Assembly (NCBI GenBank): GCA_965206025.1
Contig: CBDBIU010000003.1
Span: forward strand, 124,001-188,000
DNA: 64,000 bases
Source of the DNA: G963668345 sp965206025
GTDB taxonomy: Bacteria; Acidobacteriota; Terriglobia; Bryobacterales; UBA6623
Reading direction: 5' to 3'
Below, in pieces: positions 53,602-62,420 of the stretch (within the stretch, counting starts at the first letter, position 1; every line of letters begins with the position of its first letter). The notes under the pieces were generated by a model. The model had not been told where the DNA came from. It did no database searches and was given only the letters and a program-made list of their open reading frames with translations. Made by a program: the position numbers and the translations under genes.

Positions 53602-56184
53602 GTGATCGCAGTGAGCTTACGTTTGCCGAGGGAATTAACGCGGGCAGTCCGAATCTGCCGTATGGCTCTTCTTGTCACATGGGCCATGGTCGGCACTGCC
53701 GCTGCGCAGCAGTCAATCGTTGGAAAGATTCAAGATGCAACGACGGGCAAAGCTCTAGCTGGAACTGCGATCACGATCAACGACCGCGGGTCCCCGGTCC
53801 GGGAGTCGGCGACATCGGGGCCGACGGGCGGTTTCTTGTTGGTCGGACTGCCCCCGAGCGATTATGAGGTGACCGTCTCCGCGGAAGGTTACCTGACGGA
53901 GCGTTTTCACATCACGCTGATACCCCGCCAAGTGCTGCTACTCGACGTCCGCCTCTCGCCTGCGAAAGCCGAGGGTCAAAGCATAGAAGTGACCGCGTCA
54001 ACGGCTCATCTCGACCCGGGACGGGCGCAAACATCGGTTGCCCTCGGCCGGAAGGACTTTGAGGAGATTCCGGCACACCATCAAGCGGACATACCCAAAC
54101 TGGTGGCGCGCCTTGTACCAGGCGCCGTTCTAGGCCACGACAATTTCATCCATCTCAAGGGCAACGAACTTTCCCTGCACCAGTCGCTCGACGGCGTCGC
54201 CTTCCTTGACAACCCGCAGCACCATTTCTCGCCCGGCTACAGCACCCGAATCATCGAATCCGTCAATGTAATTACGGGTGGGCTGCCGGCCGAATTCGGC
54301 AACCGTTTGGGAGGTGTGCTCGACATCGTTACCAAGAGCGGAAGGACCTTCCAGGGCGGATCGCTGAGTTTGGGAGGAAGCACAATTATTGGGCGAAACG
54401 GAGCGTTTGAGTACGGCCTGGGCGGCAGCAAGTGGGATGCCTATTTTTTCTCCTCCGGGTTCAGCGATGGGCGATTCCTAAATCCGCCGCAACCGAGCGA
54501 GATCCACGACCTGGGCTACGGGTCGCGAAGTTTCTTCAAGCTTGGCTACCTGGCCAGCGAGAAGGACCGGTTGAGTCTCACGATATCGGGAGGCGGCGCG
54601 AACCTTGAGCTCCCGACGACAACGGAAGAATGGCTCGTAGGACGCGACTCTTCACGTCGTACTCGCGAAACCTCCGCCATCTTGCGCTGGCAGCGCACCC
54701 CGTCTCCGCGGGCGCTGCTGAGCACGTCACTCTACCAGCGATACGCTTCCAACCGCTTGGTCCCAACGAGTGACCCGGTTAACCCGTTTGCGCGGGGGTT
54801 CCTGCGAACGCTGACGCAAGGCGTGAAGGTAGACGCGTTGATCCATAGAGGCAACCACAACATCAAGATGGGTGTTGACTTGGCAATGTTCAGTCCCAAC
54901 GAAGACCTGGCGTTCGATCCACGGGAACTGGAGGACGAGCATGCCGAGGATCATGAGGACGAAGGCACCCACTCGGAACTTCGCTTCGGCTTGGCCCGAC
55001 AGGCGGCTGTTGCCGCCGGCCCTAGCTTTCCGCCGCGTGTCTTCAGCGGAGTGGAAGCCGAAGCTCTCGACTTCCGCGGCCGACGGCGAGGCGGCGAGGG
55101 CGGCATCTATATACAGGACCGCTTTTCGCCATTCCCCAACTTCACGGTGCATGCCGGTGTACGCTATGACCGCTACAGCCTGGTGGTGACCGACGACTTG
55201 ATCAGTCCGCGTCTCGGCTTGAGCTACCATTTTCCGCGGACCGGCACTGTGTTCCGGGCCATCTACAACCGCTACTTTGTGCCTCCGCCCCTCGAGTACA
55301 TTCAACTGGCCTCAGCTTTCGGAACCGGTGGCATGGAGGAGGCTCACGGCGAGGAGCACGCGATTGCGGCGGTCGTATCGGGTGCGGTCTTCTCCGCCGG
55401 TGATGATCACGAAGAAGGCGAAGAGTTGCTCGGGCCGGTTCGGTCGCTGACCCAGCACTATTTCGAGTTCGGTATGCAGCAGCCGTTGCATCCCAGTATG
55501 GTCCTGGATGTTTCCGGCTATCATCACCAGGGCCGGAATGCTTACGAAAACGTCGAGTTGTCCAGTACACGCGTGTTCCTACCGACGGCGTTTGACCGCG
55601 AAAGAACTTGGGGCAGCGATGTATCGTTGCGGTTGAAGCCACTGGGCAAGCTGGGATTATTCGGGTACCTAAACTACAGTCACCTGGTCACAAACTTCTT
55701 CGGGCCGGTATCGGGGGGGGGGGCGGGCGAGGGAGCCTTGCCGGGACAGCAAATCACTCCTGCCTTTGACCAGCGCCATACAGGCTCGGCGTCCATCGGT
55801 TATCGGCATCACCCAAGCGGGCTTAACGTGGGCTTCGCGAGCGGATATGGAAGTGGAACCCCGACAGAACTGGGGCACGGAGAGCCGGGAGTGCAAACGG
55901 CTGCCGTGAGCCGGCCCGCCCACCTTCTACTACCGGGTCGTGTGCTCTCCGGCAGCGAGGCGGGGGAGGGTGAAGCAGTCGTCGTGCGACTTCCTTCTCA
56001 CTGGACTTTTGACATCTGGGGCGGAGCGACAATATGGAAATCGGAGCCGAAATCAGTTGCTCTGGAATTTAGCGTTGAGAACGTGGGGAACCGGGTCTTT
56101 GGAATCGCCAAGGAGAGCGAAACGACGCCGATTCAGTACTCGGGGCGGCGTCGGTTTTCGGGGCAATTGAAGTTCCGGTTCTGA
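53602..56184 (+). CDS. TonB-dependent receptor with carboxypeptidase-regulatory-like N-terminal domain
   Basis: An 860-residue outer-membrane receptor: signal peptide (MALLVTWAMVGTAAA), a CarboxypepD_reg-like domain (QQSIVGKIQDATTGKALAG, about 35-115), a plug (about 140-240, IIESVNVITGGLPAEFGNRL), and a 22-stranded-type barrel ending in aromatic RFSGQLKFRF. Two loops are rich in H, D and E (ELEDEHAEDHEDEGTHSE; EEAHGEEHA and DDHEEGEELL), which suggests a metal or metallophore ligand. The upstream neighbour is a Cys/His-rich secreted protein. Start GTG 53602 or GTG 53611. Confidence 0.92.
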   Translation: MIAVSLRLPRELTRAVRICRMALLVTWAMVGTAAAQQSIVGKIQDATTGKALAGTAITINDRGSPVRESATSGPTGGFLLVGLPPSDYEVTVSAEGYLTERFHITLIPRQVLLLDVRLSPAKAEGQSIEVTASTAHLDPGRAQTSVALGRKDFEEIPAHHQADIPKLVARLVPGAVLGHDNFIHLKGNELSLHQSLDGVAFLDNPQHHFSPGYSTRIIESVNVITGGLPAEFGNRLGGVLDIVTKSGRTFQGGSLSLGGSTIIGRNGAFEYGLGGSKWDAYFFSSGFSDGRFLNPPQPSEIHDLGYGSRSFFKLGYLASEKDRLSLTISGGGANLELPTTTEEWLVGRDSSRRTRETSAILRWQRTPSPRALLSTSLYQRYASNRLVPTSDPVNPFARGFLRTLTQGVKVDALIHRGNHNIKMGVDLAMFSPNEDLAFDPRELEDEHAEDHEDEGTHSELRFGLARQAAVAAGPSFPPRVFSGVEAEALDFRGRRRGGEGGIYIQDRFSPFPNFTVHAGVRYDRYSLVVTDDLISPRLGLSYHFPRTGTVFRAIYNRYFVPPPLEYIQLASAFGTGGMEEAHGEEHAIAAVVSGAVFSAGDDHEEGEELLGPVRSLTQHYFEFGMQQPLHPSMVLDVSGYHHQGRNAYENVELSSTRVFLPTAFDRERTWGSDVSLRLKPLGKLGLFGYLNYSHLVTNFFGPVSGGGAGEGALPGQQITPAFDQRHTGSASIGYRHHPSGLNVGFASGYGSGTPTELGHGEPGVQTAAVSRPAHLLLPGRVLSGSEAGEGEAVVVRLPSHWTFDIWGGATIWKSEPKSVALEFSVENVGNRVFGIAKESETTPIQYSGRRRFSGQLKFRF

Positions 56185-56214
56185 GGAGAAAAACTTGTCG
56201 CCGGTCTCCGCGCG

Positions 56215-56967
56215 CTACTTGGAATCGCCTGCGGCCGCGGCGACGTTAGCCACCAGAACGGCCGTGGTATTGTCCGGCGCACCCTCTTCAAGCGCAGCCC
56301 GGATCAGCGCTTCACACCTGGTTTGCAACGGTTCGGGTTGGGTGAGGATGGCCGCCAATCGCTCCTCCCCGATGACGCCGTGGAGGCCGTCGGAGCAGAG
56401 CAACAAAAGGTCGCCGGGCGCAAAATCGATCTCGTGAGTCTGGACTTCGACGTTGTCGGCGGCTCCGACGGCTTTGGTGAGGACGTTGCGGTAGGGATGT
56501 GTACGGAGCTGGTCGTCGGTCAAACCGAGTCCTCGGCCGATGTCGTTGACCCAGTTGTGGTCGGTCGTCACGCAGAAGAGTTCGCCGCGTCTTTGCAGGT
56601 AGACTCGGCTGTCTCCCACGCTCGCGATGTGCGCTTTGGGAAGTTTGATCAGCGCCGCCACCACGGTCGTTCCCATGCCCGTATAGGCGGCGTCTTCCCC
56701 GGCCTTGGCGCGTACTCTTGTGTTGGCCATCTCAATGGCGCGGGATAAGGCGTCGGCGGACGTTCGCTCCCCGGCCGATTCGATTTCCGAGACCAGCGTG
56801 TCCGCGGTAATCTGGGAAGCCAGCTCACCGGCTTGGGCGCCTCCCATGCCGTCCGCCACCAAGTACAGGTCCGACTCCGGTTTGGTCACAAAACGGTCTT
56901 CGTTGTTGGTACGCACCAATCCCACATGCGACATGCCGAAAGAGTCAATGATGGGCGGCGCGGGCAT
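56215..56967 (-). CDS. PP2C-family protein serine/threonine phosphatase
   Basis: The 250-residue phosphatase has PPM motifs: HVGLVRTNNEDRF, YLVADGMGGAQAGE (metal-binding Asp), GMGTTVVAAL, IASVGDSRVYL, LLLCSDGLHGVI and the terminal DNTTAVLV. All metal-ligand aspartates are present. Such Stp/PrpC phosphatases reverse Hanks-type kinase signalling; no kinase is adjacent. Confidence 0.95.
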   Translation of the reverse strand: MPAPPIIDSFGMSHVGLVRTNNEDRFVTKPESDLYLVADGMGGAQAGELASQITADTLVSEIESAGERTSADALSRAIEMANTRVRAKAGEDAAYTGMGTTVVAALIKLPKAHIASVGDSRVYLQRRGELFCVTTDHNWVNDIGRGLGLTDDQLRTHPYRNVLTKAVGAADNVEVQTHEIDFAPGDLLLLCSDGLHGVIGEERLAAILTQPEPLQTRCEALIRAALEEGAPDNTTAVLVANVAAAAGDSK

Positions 56968-57002
56968 CTTAGCGGTATCTCGAAGTGGTCTCCCCGATCT
57001 CC

Positions 57003-57947
57003 TTACGAGGGGGCGGCCTGGCGGACTCGGCCCGGCAGCCCGTCTACCTGCACGCCGGTTCCTGGGTCCGCTGCTTCACGCCGCAGAACGGCAAAGCCCG
57101 CCACGCAACCGAGTCGCGGTGAAAAGGCCGGGCTGGTCAGCCGCCCTACTTCTTTATCTTCCACAATGACGGGCGATCCTTCCAGCGGCACCTCGTCGCC
57201 CGCCAGCTCCAGGCCGACGAGCAATCGATTGACTTGGCCTCTCGAACGGACTCTTTCGACGATCTCCTGGCCGAGGTAGCAACCTTTTGTGAACGACAAC
57301 CCGTGAAGCTGCTGCGTTTCGTGCGGCAGATGATTGTCAAAGTCACTGCCGCATCGCGGAACCTGGTTTTCGACGCGCACCACGCGGTAATCCTCCTCGG
57401 TTGCCGCCGCCGCTCCGGCCGCTTCGAGACTTGTGACGAGCCCTGCTTTTTGCGCCGGCTCGAGGAGAATCGAAACCCCCGGTTGGCCGCTGAGGGAGCT
57501 ACGAAACATGCGCACGCCGCCGCAGCTGCTTTGGGAGTGCGGCGCTGGTTCGGGAAGCTGCCCGCCGACGACCTCACTCGCTATCGAGTCGGCGCGCGGA
57601 CCTTCCAGAGCAATCATCGTCGATCGGGGCGCCAGATCTTCCAACGCCACGTCATCCATGATGATGAACTTTTCAAGGTGCCGCAGAAGACCTGGTCCCC
57701 GCTCGGGCTCGCAATCGAGCAAGACGTGGTCTTCCGATACGTAAATACGGCTGTCGGTCTGAATCTGTCCCTGAGCGTTTAGAAAAAAACCATAGGCGCC
57801 GCCGCCGGGGCGTAGACTCTCGATATCGTTGCTGCACATGGCGTGGAGCAGCCCAACCCGATCCTCGCCCGTGGCGCGAATCCTGCCGCGCGAGGAGACG
57901 TCAAGCCACGCCGCCGACTGGCGCAGCGCTTCGTAACCGTTGCTCAT
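57003..57947 (-). CDS. ygfZ: YgfZ/GcvT-like folate-binding protein
   Basis: The 314-residue protein has a GcvT fold with the YgfZ signature KGCYLGQEIVERV (K221-E228), including the conserved Cys. Other family segments are GRIRATGEDRVGLLHAMCSN and GAYGFFLNAQGQIQTD. YgfZ is a tetrahydrofolate-dependent helper in Fe-S cluster maturation and repair. It ends 2 nt after the start side of the next minus-strand gene, so they are co-transcribed (membrane protein then ygfZ). Confidence 0.92.
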   Translation of the reverse strand: MSNGYEALRQSAAWLDVSSRGRIRATGEDRVGLLHAMCSNDIESLRPGGGAYGFFLNAQGQIQTDSRIYVSEDHVLLDCEPERGPGLLRHLEKFIIMDDVALEDLAPRSTMIALEGPRADSIASEVVGGQLPEPAPHSQSSCGGVRMFRSSLSGQPGVSILLEPAQKAGLVTSLEAAGAAAATEEDYRVVRVENQVPRCGSDFDNHLPHETQQLHGLSFTKGCYLGQEIVERVRSRGQVNRLLVGLELAGDEVPLEGSPVIVEDKEVGRLTSPAFSPRLGCVAGFAVLRREAADPGTGVQVDGLPGRVRQAAPS

Positions 57948-57948
57948 C

Positions 57949-58380
57949 TCAACTGTGGAGCGTTTTCAGGTAGGCCCCCAGGGCGAGTACGATCAACCCC
58001 GAAATGACGGCGCCGGTCATCAGACGGGACCGTTTGGCGTCACGGGCGGCGTCTCCGCTCGGGGGAGTGGAAGTTAGGAAAAGCATCCCGAAGATGTGCA
58101 GCGCCAGCAGAAATTTGATGCCGAAAGCCATGTGGTAGGCCGTGACCACTCCTCCTTGAAGAACACCAAGCAGGTTGTAAATACCCGTGGCCAACAGGAT
58201 GACGATCACCCCAACCACAATGGGCCGAAAGCGCGCGGAGAGCTGGGTCAGCACCCGTGTGCGCTGGTCCGCGTCAAGAACCTCAAGGGAAGGACTTACG
58301 ATGAGGCGTGCGTAGATGAGACCTCCGACAGCCACCGCGGCTGCCAGTATGTGAAGCCAGCGGCTGAGAATATCGACCAC
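57949..58380 (-). CDS. Four-helix integral membrane protein (CopD-like)
   Basis: The 143-residue protein has four membrane helices (about 5-27, 50-75, 82-102, 119-139). It begins RWLHILAAAVAVGGLIYARL, with a conserved His in the first helix and another in YHMAFGIKFLLALHIFG, as in CopD/haem-like membrane domains. Function is not established. It is upstream of ygfZ with 1 nt between the reading frames. Confidence 0.65.
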   Translation of the reverse strand: MVDILSRWLHILAAAVAVGGLIYARLIVSPSLEVLDADQRTRVLTQLSARFRPIVVGVIVILLATGIYNLLGVLQGGVVTAYHMAFGIKFLLALHIFGMLFLTSTPPSGDAARDAKRSRLMTGAVISGLIVLALGAYLKTLHS

Positions 58381-58462
58381 GAAACCTCCTTGTCCCTACG
58401 CGCACCCGCCAAAACAACTTCTTGCCAGGAGACAACCGGGGAACTTGCTATTATACCCCCCG

Positions 58463-59095
58463 GTGATTCACGAAATCCTTCCCGTTGGGCTGCTGCAATG
58501 CAATTGCTCGATCTTGGGAGATGAAAACACGCGCGAGGCCATCGTCGTCGATCCGGGCGACGAAGTGGGGGAAATCACGAACGTCTTGGAGCGTCACCGG
58601 CTGCGCGTAAAGGCAATCGTCATCACCCACGCTCACATTGACCATATCGGCGGCGCGGCCAAGCTCAAACAGACCACCGCGGCGCCCGTCTACATGAACG
58701 AGAAGGATCTGGTGATTCGTGACCAGCTCGACATCCAAGCTGCATGGATCGGCGTCGAGCCGCCGGAAAAGCCCGAAATCGACGTGAAGCTTCGCGAGGG
58801 GGATTCCATTGTGCTCGCCGAGCAGGCGTTTGATGTGCTCGACACGCCGGGGCACACGCCGGGAAGCATCAGCCTGCATATCCCGAACCAAAAGAAATTG
58901 ATCGCCGGAGACACGCTTTTCCGCGACAGCATCGGGCGAACGGACTTGCCGGGCGGAGACGCCCGTCGAATCTTAGCTTCCATCAAAGAGAAACTTCTGA
59001 CCCTCGACGACCAAACGATCGTCATTCCCGGCCACGGGCCCGAAACCACGATCGGCCGGGAACGGGAGCTGAATTACTTTTTGCGCGGACTGTGA
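58463..59095 (+). CDS. MBL-fold metallo-hydrolase (glyoxalase II-like)
   Basis: The 210-residue hydrolase has the metallo-beta-lactamase motif THAHIDHIGG (HxHxDH), then TPGHTPGSISLH, the bridging Asp in LIAGDTLFRDSIGRTD and the final His in VIPGHGPETT. All seven metal ligands are present. The group includes thioesterase/glyoxalase II and persulfide-related enzymes. GTG 58463 is preferred. A TATTAT box ends 8 nt before it, so the message may be leaderless. It is divergent from the CopD-like gene. Confidence 0.93.
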   Translation: MIHEILPVGLLQCNCSILGDENTREAIVVDPGDEVGEITNVLERHRLRVKAIVITHAHIDHIGGAAKLKQTTAAPVYMNEKDLVIRDQLDIQAAWIGVEPPEKPEIDVKLREGDSIVLAEQAFDVLDTPGHTPGSISLHIPNQKKLIAGDTLFRDSIGRTDLPGGDARRILASIKEKLLTLDDQTIVIPGHGPETTIGRERELNYFLRGL

Positions 59096-59135
59096 GCCCT
59101 CGTCTTCCCGCGAGGTCCGTCCAGATCAACCGCAC
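59096..59135 (-). pseudogene. Remnant of ParE/RelE-type toxin start
   Basis: Directly after the antitoxin remnant's TAG, the minus strand reads GTG CGG TTG ATC TGG ACG GAC (MRLIWTD), which resembles the usual beginning of ParE/RelE toxins. It is cut off after about 40 bases by the convergent MBL gene end. Too short to prove. Confidence 0.35.
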
Positions 59136-59397
59136 CTAGCCGGGGCGTTTCCTCTCTCGTTTGGAACCCCAACTGTTGACCCAGGCTGCCACGTCGTCAT
59201 GAGCGACGGTACGGCCTTGTTCGGCCGATCGGATCCCCTGTCGAACCGCCTCCACGATCCACTCCTCTTGCTCTACAAACTACTGAATCGCGTAGGCCAT
59301 CAACCACGATCGAGGGCGGTCCATGGCCTTGGCCATGGTGTCGAGACGTGAGATCGTCTCGGGATCCAATCTTAATTGAGGTAACTTTGCTCGGCAT
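59136..59397 (-). pseudogene. Ribbon-helix-helix antitoxin (ParD/CopG-like), disabled
   Basis: ATG 59397 opens MPSKVTSIKI, after which one lost base shifts the frame. The continuing frame reads LDPETISRLDTMAKAMDRPR, SWLMAYAIQ, a TAG, then FVEQEEWIVEAVRQGIRSAE and ends at TAG 59136-59138. This is a classic RHH antitoxin of about 86 residues with a frameshift and a nonsense codon. The usual antitoxin function (DNA-binding repressor and toxin neutraliser) must be lost. Confidence 0.78.
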
Positions 59398-59404
59398 CTG
59401 CGTA

Positions 59405-59437
59405 GACTACATGGTAGTCAATCGTACTCTCATTATA
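59405..59437 (-). promoter_or_regulatory. Promoter and operator of the dead antitoxin gene
   Basis: On the minus strand TATAAT (59437 to 59432) precedes the palindrome GACTAC-CAT-GTAGTC (59419 to 59405), 7 nt before the antitoxin ATG. The palindrome fits an autoregulatory RHH operator. The rest of 59438-59568 shows no gene. Confidence 0.55.
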
Positions 59438-59568
59438 TACAGAGTAGTTAGACCCCGCGGCTACCTCTCCCCTCGGATGGTCAGTTGCCCGCTAGGCTTC
59501 CGTTCGCGGCCGCCTGATACCCAATCGCGTCGCGGCGGCGTTTCTCTTTGCCGACTCTCGCCCGGGCG

Positions 59569-60129
59569 TCACTTCAAATACGGCAGCATCTGCTTGAATT
59601 CGGGCCGGCGGCTGTTGCCCAGTAACTCATAGACGGCCATCTCGGTCGAGGAAATCACGGCGCCGGCGCCGTGCATGCGCTCGATTCCGAGTGCCGCGTT
59701 CGCTTCCGAGCGCGAGGCGGTGGCATCCGCCGCCACATGGACCCGGTAGCCTTCCTGCAAAGCGCCGAGCGCGGTTTGCAGGACGCACACATGGGCTTCG
59801 ACGCCCGCTAGCAATATCGTTTCTCCGGGAGCGATCTCCTGCCGCAGCGCGGCGCAAAAGCCCTCGTCACCCATGCAGCCGAACGAGACCTTGTCGATGG
59901 GATCGACGGCGGCCAGCCCAGCGATCGCGGGTACTGTCTCTCCCAAGCCCTTTCGATACTGCGTCGTGAGAATCGTTTGGAGATTCATCACCTTGGCCAA
60001 ACGCAGCAATTTCTCGGTGTTCGCGAGCACTGCCTGAGCGCCGGCGATCGCCGGGAGCAGCCTTTCCTGCAAGTCAATGACAACAAGAACTGTCGATCCT
60101 GGCTGTAGAAGAGAACCGGAAGTCGGCAT
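59569..60129 (-). CDS. Isochorismatase-family cysteine hydrolase
   Basis: ATG 60129 gives 186 residues with a cysteine hydrolase triad: D19 (VLVVIDLQERLLPA), K80 (DPIDKVSFGC) and C115 (LLAGVEAHVCVLQTA). The cis-peptide GVEAHVC motif is intact. Members are nicotinamidase/isochorismatase-like amidohydrolases, and this subgroup often resembles the YcaC hydrolases of unknown substrate. A TACAAT box lies 6 nt upstream, so a leaderless transcript is likely. A longer frame to 60177 lacks support. Confidence 0.9.
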   Translation of the reverse strand: MPTSGSLLQPGSTVLVVIDLQERLLPAIAGAQAVLANTEKLLRLAKVMNLQTILTTQYRKGLGETVPAIAGLAAVDPIDKVSFGCMGDEGFCAALRQEIAPGETILLAGVEAHVCVLQTALGALQEGYRVHVAADATASRSEANAALGIERMHGAGAVISSTEMAVYELLGNSRRPEFKQMLPYLK

Positions 60130-60470
60130 GACTCGATTGTAGCGGAGGGGTGGCGGACGGCGATTGAAGAATGACAATTGGCGGCCTGCCTGGTCCTGGA
60201 CCTAGATGAGCGGCGGGCGACCGTCAGAGTGCGAAGGGCAAACGGGGCAGCCGGCTCACGCCGGTGGCCGGCCGCTTGCCGGGTGTCTCAAGCGAGCGTT
60301 ATCATGACAGTGCAAGCGTCTCTTACGCCTGAGACAAACGGTCCCGGCGAGGACAGTCCGGCTGCAATCCGTCGCCGATTGCAGCGATTTTCGGTAGTCG
60401 CTTGAGTTGCCGATCACCTCGCAGCGCGACGTCAGGGTTCCGGAGGCTGTGTTTGTCGGGAGGAGGGCTT
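60130..60470 (+). promoter_or_regulatory. pdxS leader region with attenuator-like hairpin
   Basis: No gene is visible in this stretch. GCTGCAATC (60361-60369) and GATTGCAGC (60377-60385) form a perfect 9-bp stem with a 7-nt loop, followed by GATTTTCGG, 86 nt upstream of the pdxS ATG. The short T-run could make a weak terminator or attenuator. No known riboswitch consensus is recognised. Confidence 0.45.
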
Positions 60471-61355
60471 ATGTACCTCAGTGAAGATTTTCGACTGAAA
60501 GTCGGCTTGGCGGAAATGCTCAAAGGCGGGGTCATCATGGACGTCACCAACGCCGAGCAAGCCAAGATCGCCGAGCAGGCCGGCGCGGTGTCGGTCATGG
60601 CCCTCGAGCGCGTTCCGGCCGACATCCGCAAGGAAGGCGGCGTCGCCCGCATGGCGGCCATCACCAAGATCCGCCAGATCATGGAGACGGTGAGCATTCC
60701 CGTGATGGCGAAAGTCCGTATCGGACACTTCGCGGAAGCCAATGTTCTAGAGGCGCTGAAAGTCGACTATATCGACGAGAGCGAAGTGCTCACGCCGGCG
60801 GACGAGGAGCACCACATCGACAAAACACCGTTCAAGGTGCCCTTCGTGTGCGGCGCCCGCAACCTCGGAGAGGCTCTGCGGCGTATCTCGGAGGGTGCTG
60901 CCATGATCCGCACCAAAGGCGAAGCGGGATCGGGCAACGTCGTTGAGGCGGTACGGCACATGCGAGCGATTCAACGGGAAATGAAACAACTGACCGTGAC
61001 GCCCACCGAAGAGCTCGCCGCGGCCGCCAAGCAACTGCAGGCTCCGCTCGAATTGGTGGAATACGTTGCCGAGAACGCTAAACTTCCCACGCCGAACTTC
61101 TCCGCGGGCGGGATCGCCACTCCGGCCGATGCGGCGCTGGTGATGCACCTTGGCGCCCAAGCCTGCTTCGTTGGCTCGGGAATCTTCAAGTCGGAAGACC
61201 CCGAGCGGCGCGCGCGAGCCATCGTCAAGGCGACCACTTACTACAACGACCCTGACCAACTGCTCAAAGCCAGCGAGGAACTGGGCGAGCCGATGCCGGG
61301 CCTCGATATCTCCAAGCTGCCCGAAGAGGAACTGCTTCAAACCCGTGGCTGGTAG
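60471..61355 (+). CDS. pdxS: Pyridoxal 5'-phosphate synthase subunit PdxS
   Basis: ATG 60471 after GGAGGAGGG gives 294 residues. Family hallmarks are GGVIMDVTNAEQAKIAEQAG (D24-D25 region), the catalytic Lys in IPVMAKVRIGH, RTKGEAGSGNVVEAVRH with the second key Lys, and NFSAGGIATPADAAL. With PdxT it forms the PLP synthase complex, making PLP from ribose 5-phosphate, glyceraldehyde 3-phosphate and glutamine-derived ammonia. pdxT follows with an 11-bp overlap. Confidence 0.98.
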   Translation: MYLSEDFRLKVGLAEMLKGGVIMDVTNAEQAKIAEQAGAVSVMALERVPADIRKEGGVARMAAITKIRQIMETVSIPVMAKVRIGHFAEANVLEALKVDYIDESEVLTPADEEHHIDKTPFKVPFVCGARNLGEALRRISEGAAMIRTKGEAGSGNVVEAVRHMRAIQREMKQLTVTPTEELAAAAKQLQAPLELVEYVAENAKLPTPNFSAGGIATPADAALVMHLGAQACFVGSGIFKSEDPERRARAIVKATTYYNDPDQLLKASEELGEPMPGLDISKLPEEELLQTRGW

Positions 61356-61965
61356 CGGTTTGCCCCGGCCGTCCCGAGGCGGTACGAGGGTCGGCATCCT
61401 ATCGCTACAGGGCGACTTCAGTGCACACGCCGGTGTTTTGAAGGCGCTAGGCGCCGACCCCGTTCTCGTCCGTAGCCCGGAGCAACTTGACCTCGTCGAA
61501 GGGCTCATCATCCCTGGCGGGGAAAGCACGACCATGTTGAAGCTCGTCAACGAGGAAGGGTTGCTGGATCCGCTTGTCGGGTTTGCTGCACGGCGCCCCC
61601 TGCTCGGCACCTGCGCCGGCTCGATTCTGATGGCGACTGACATTACCTCTCCGCGGCAACCGGGTCTCGGTCTGGTTGATGTCTCGATCGAACGCAATGC
61701 CTACGGACGGCAGGTCGATAGCTCCATCCGTTCGGTGTCGCCGAGAGGCGAATTCCTCGCCCGCACTAGCCCCGGGGAGCTCGAAGCGGTCTTCATCCGC
61801 GCCCCCATCATCCGCCGTGTCGGGAGTGGGGTGCATGTTCTCGCCGAAGACGCCGGCCACCCGATTCTGGTTGAGCAGGGCCGTCACCTGGCGGCCACTT
61901 TTCACCCTGAGCTGTCGCAAGACCGGCGCGTGCATCAACTTTTTCTGCAGAAAATCCGAGGTTAA
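61345..61965 (+). CDS. pdxT: Pyridoxal 5'-phosphate synthase glutaminase subunit PdxT
   Basis: A class I amidotransferase of about 206 residues: RVGILSLQGDFSAHAGVLK, LIIPGGESTTMLKL, the nucleophile in PLLGTCAGSILMA, and the His/Glu of ATFHPELSQD. It supplies ammonia to PdxS. The start is probably GTG 61345, which overlaps pdxS by 11 bp, or TTG 61360. Confidence 0.96.
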   Translation: MAGSGLPRPSRGGTRVGILSLQGDFSAHAGVLKALGADPVLVRSPEQLDLVEGLIIPGGESTTMLKLVNEEGLLDPLVGFAARRPLLGTCAGSILMATDITSPRQPGLGLVDVSIERNAYGRQVDSSIRSVSPRGEFLARTSPGELEAVFIRAPIIRRVGSGVHVLAEDAGHPILVEQGRHLAATFHPELSQDRRVHQLFLQKIRG

Positions 61966-61982
61966 TAGAGTAGAAAAGAGCC

Positions 61983-62420
61983 GTGCAGCTTCCCATACGA
62001 GTCTTGTTCGTTTGCATCGGCAACTCCTGTCGAAGCCAGATGGCCGAGGGCTTCGCCCGGCACAAGTATGCCGACTTGATGGAGCCCTGTAGCGCGGGGC
62101 TGTTTCCCGCGCCTATCGTCCAACCCGAGACGATTACCTGTATGGAGGACATAGGAATTCCCCTTGACGGCCAGGCTCCGAAGGGGATGGACGCCGTTGA
62201 TTGGGAGTCGATCGACCTGCTTGTAAATATGAGTGGCGCGTCCGTGCTCGAGCGGGTACCCGGATTCTCCGGCTTGAATCTGATCTGGAACGTCGGCGAC
62301 CCGATCGGGAAATCCGCTAAGCATTATCGGCAGTCTCGTGGCCGGATCGAACAGCTACTCGACGGGTTGGCCGAAACACTTAAAAATCAGGCGGATCTGC
62401 CGACAAGACGTCCCCACTAG
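61983..62420 (+). CDS. Low-molecular-weight phosphatase / arsenate-reductase-like protein
   Basis: The 145-residue protein starts with the P-loop RVLFVCIGNSCRSQMAEGFA (C-x5-R, C11 to R17), the catalytic Cys of LMW protein tyrosine phosphatases and ArsC arsenate reductases. A DPIGKS segment near residue 110 is the candidate general-acid Asp loop (WNVGDPIGKS). Without the extra cysteines typical of ArsC, a phosphatase is as likely as an arsenate reductase. It lies 17 nt after pdxT; start GTG 61983. Confidence 0.85.
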   Translation: MQLPIRVLFVCIGNSCRSQMAEGFARHKYADLMEPCSAGLFPAPIVQPETITCMEDIGIPLDGQAPKGMDAVDWESIDLLVNMSGASVLERVPGFSGLNLIWNVGDPIGKSAKHYRQSRGRIEQLLDGLAETLKNQADLPTRRPH

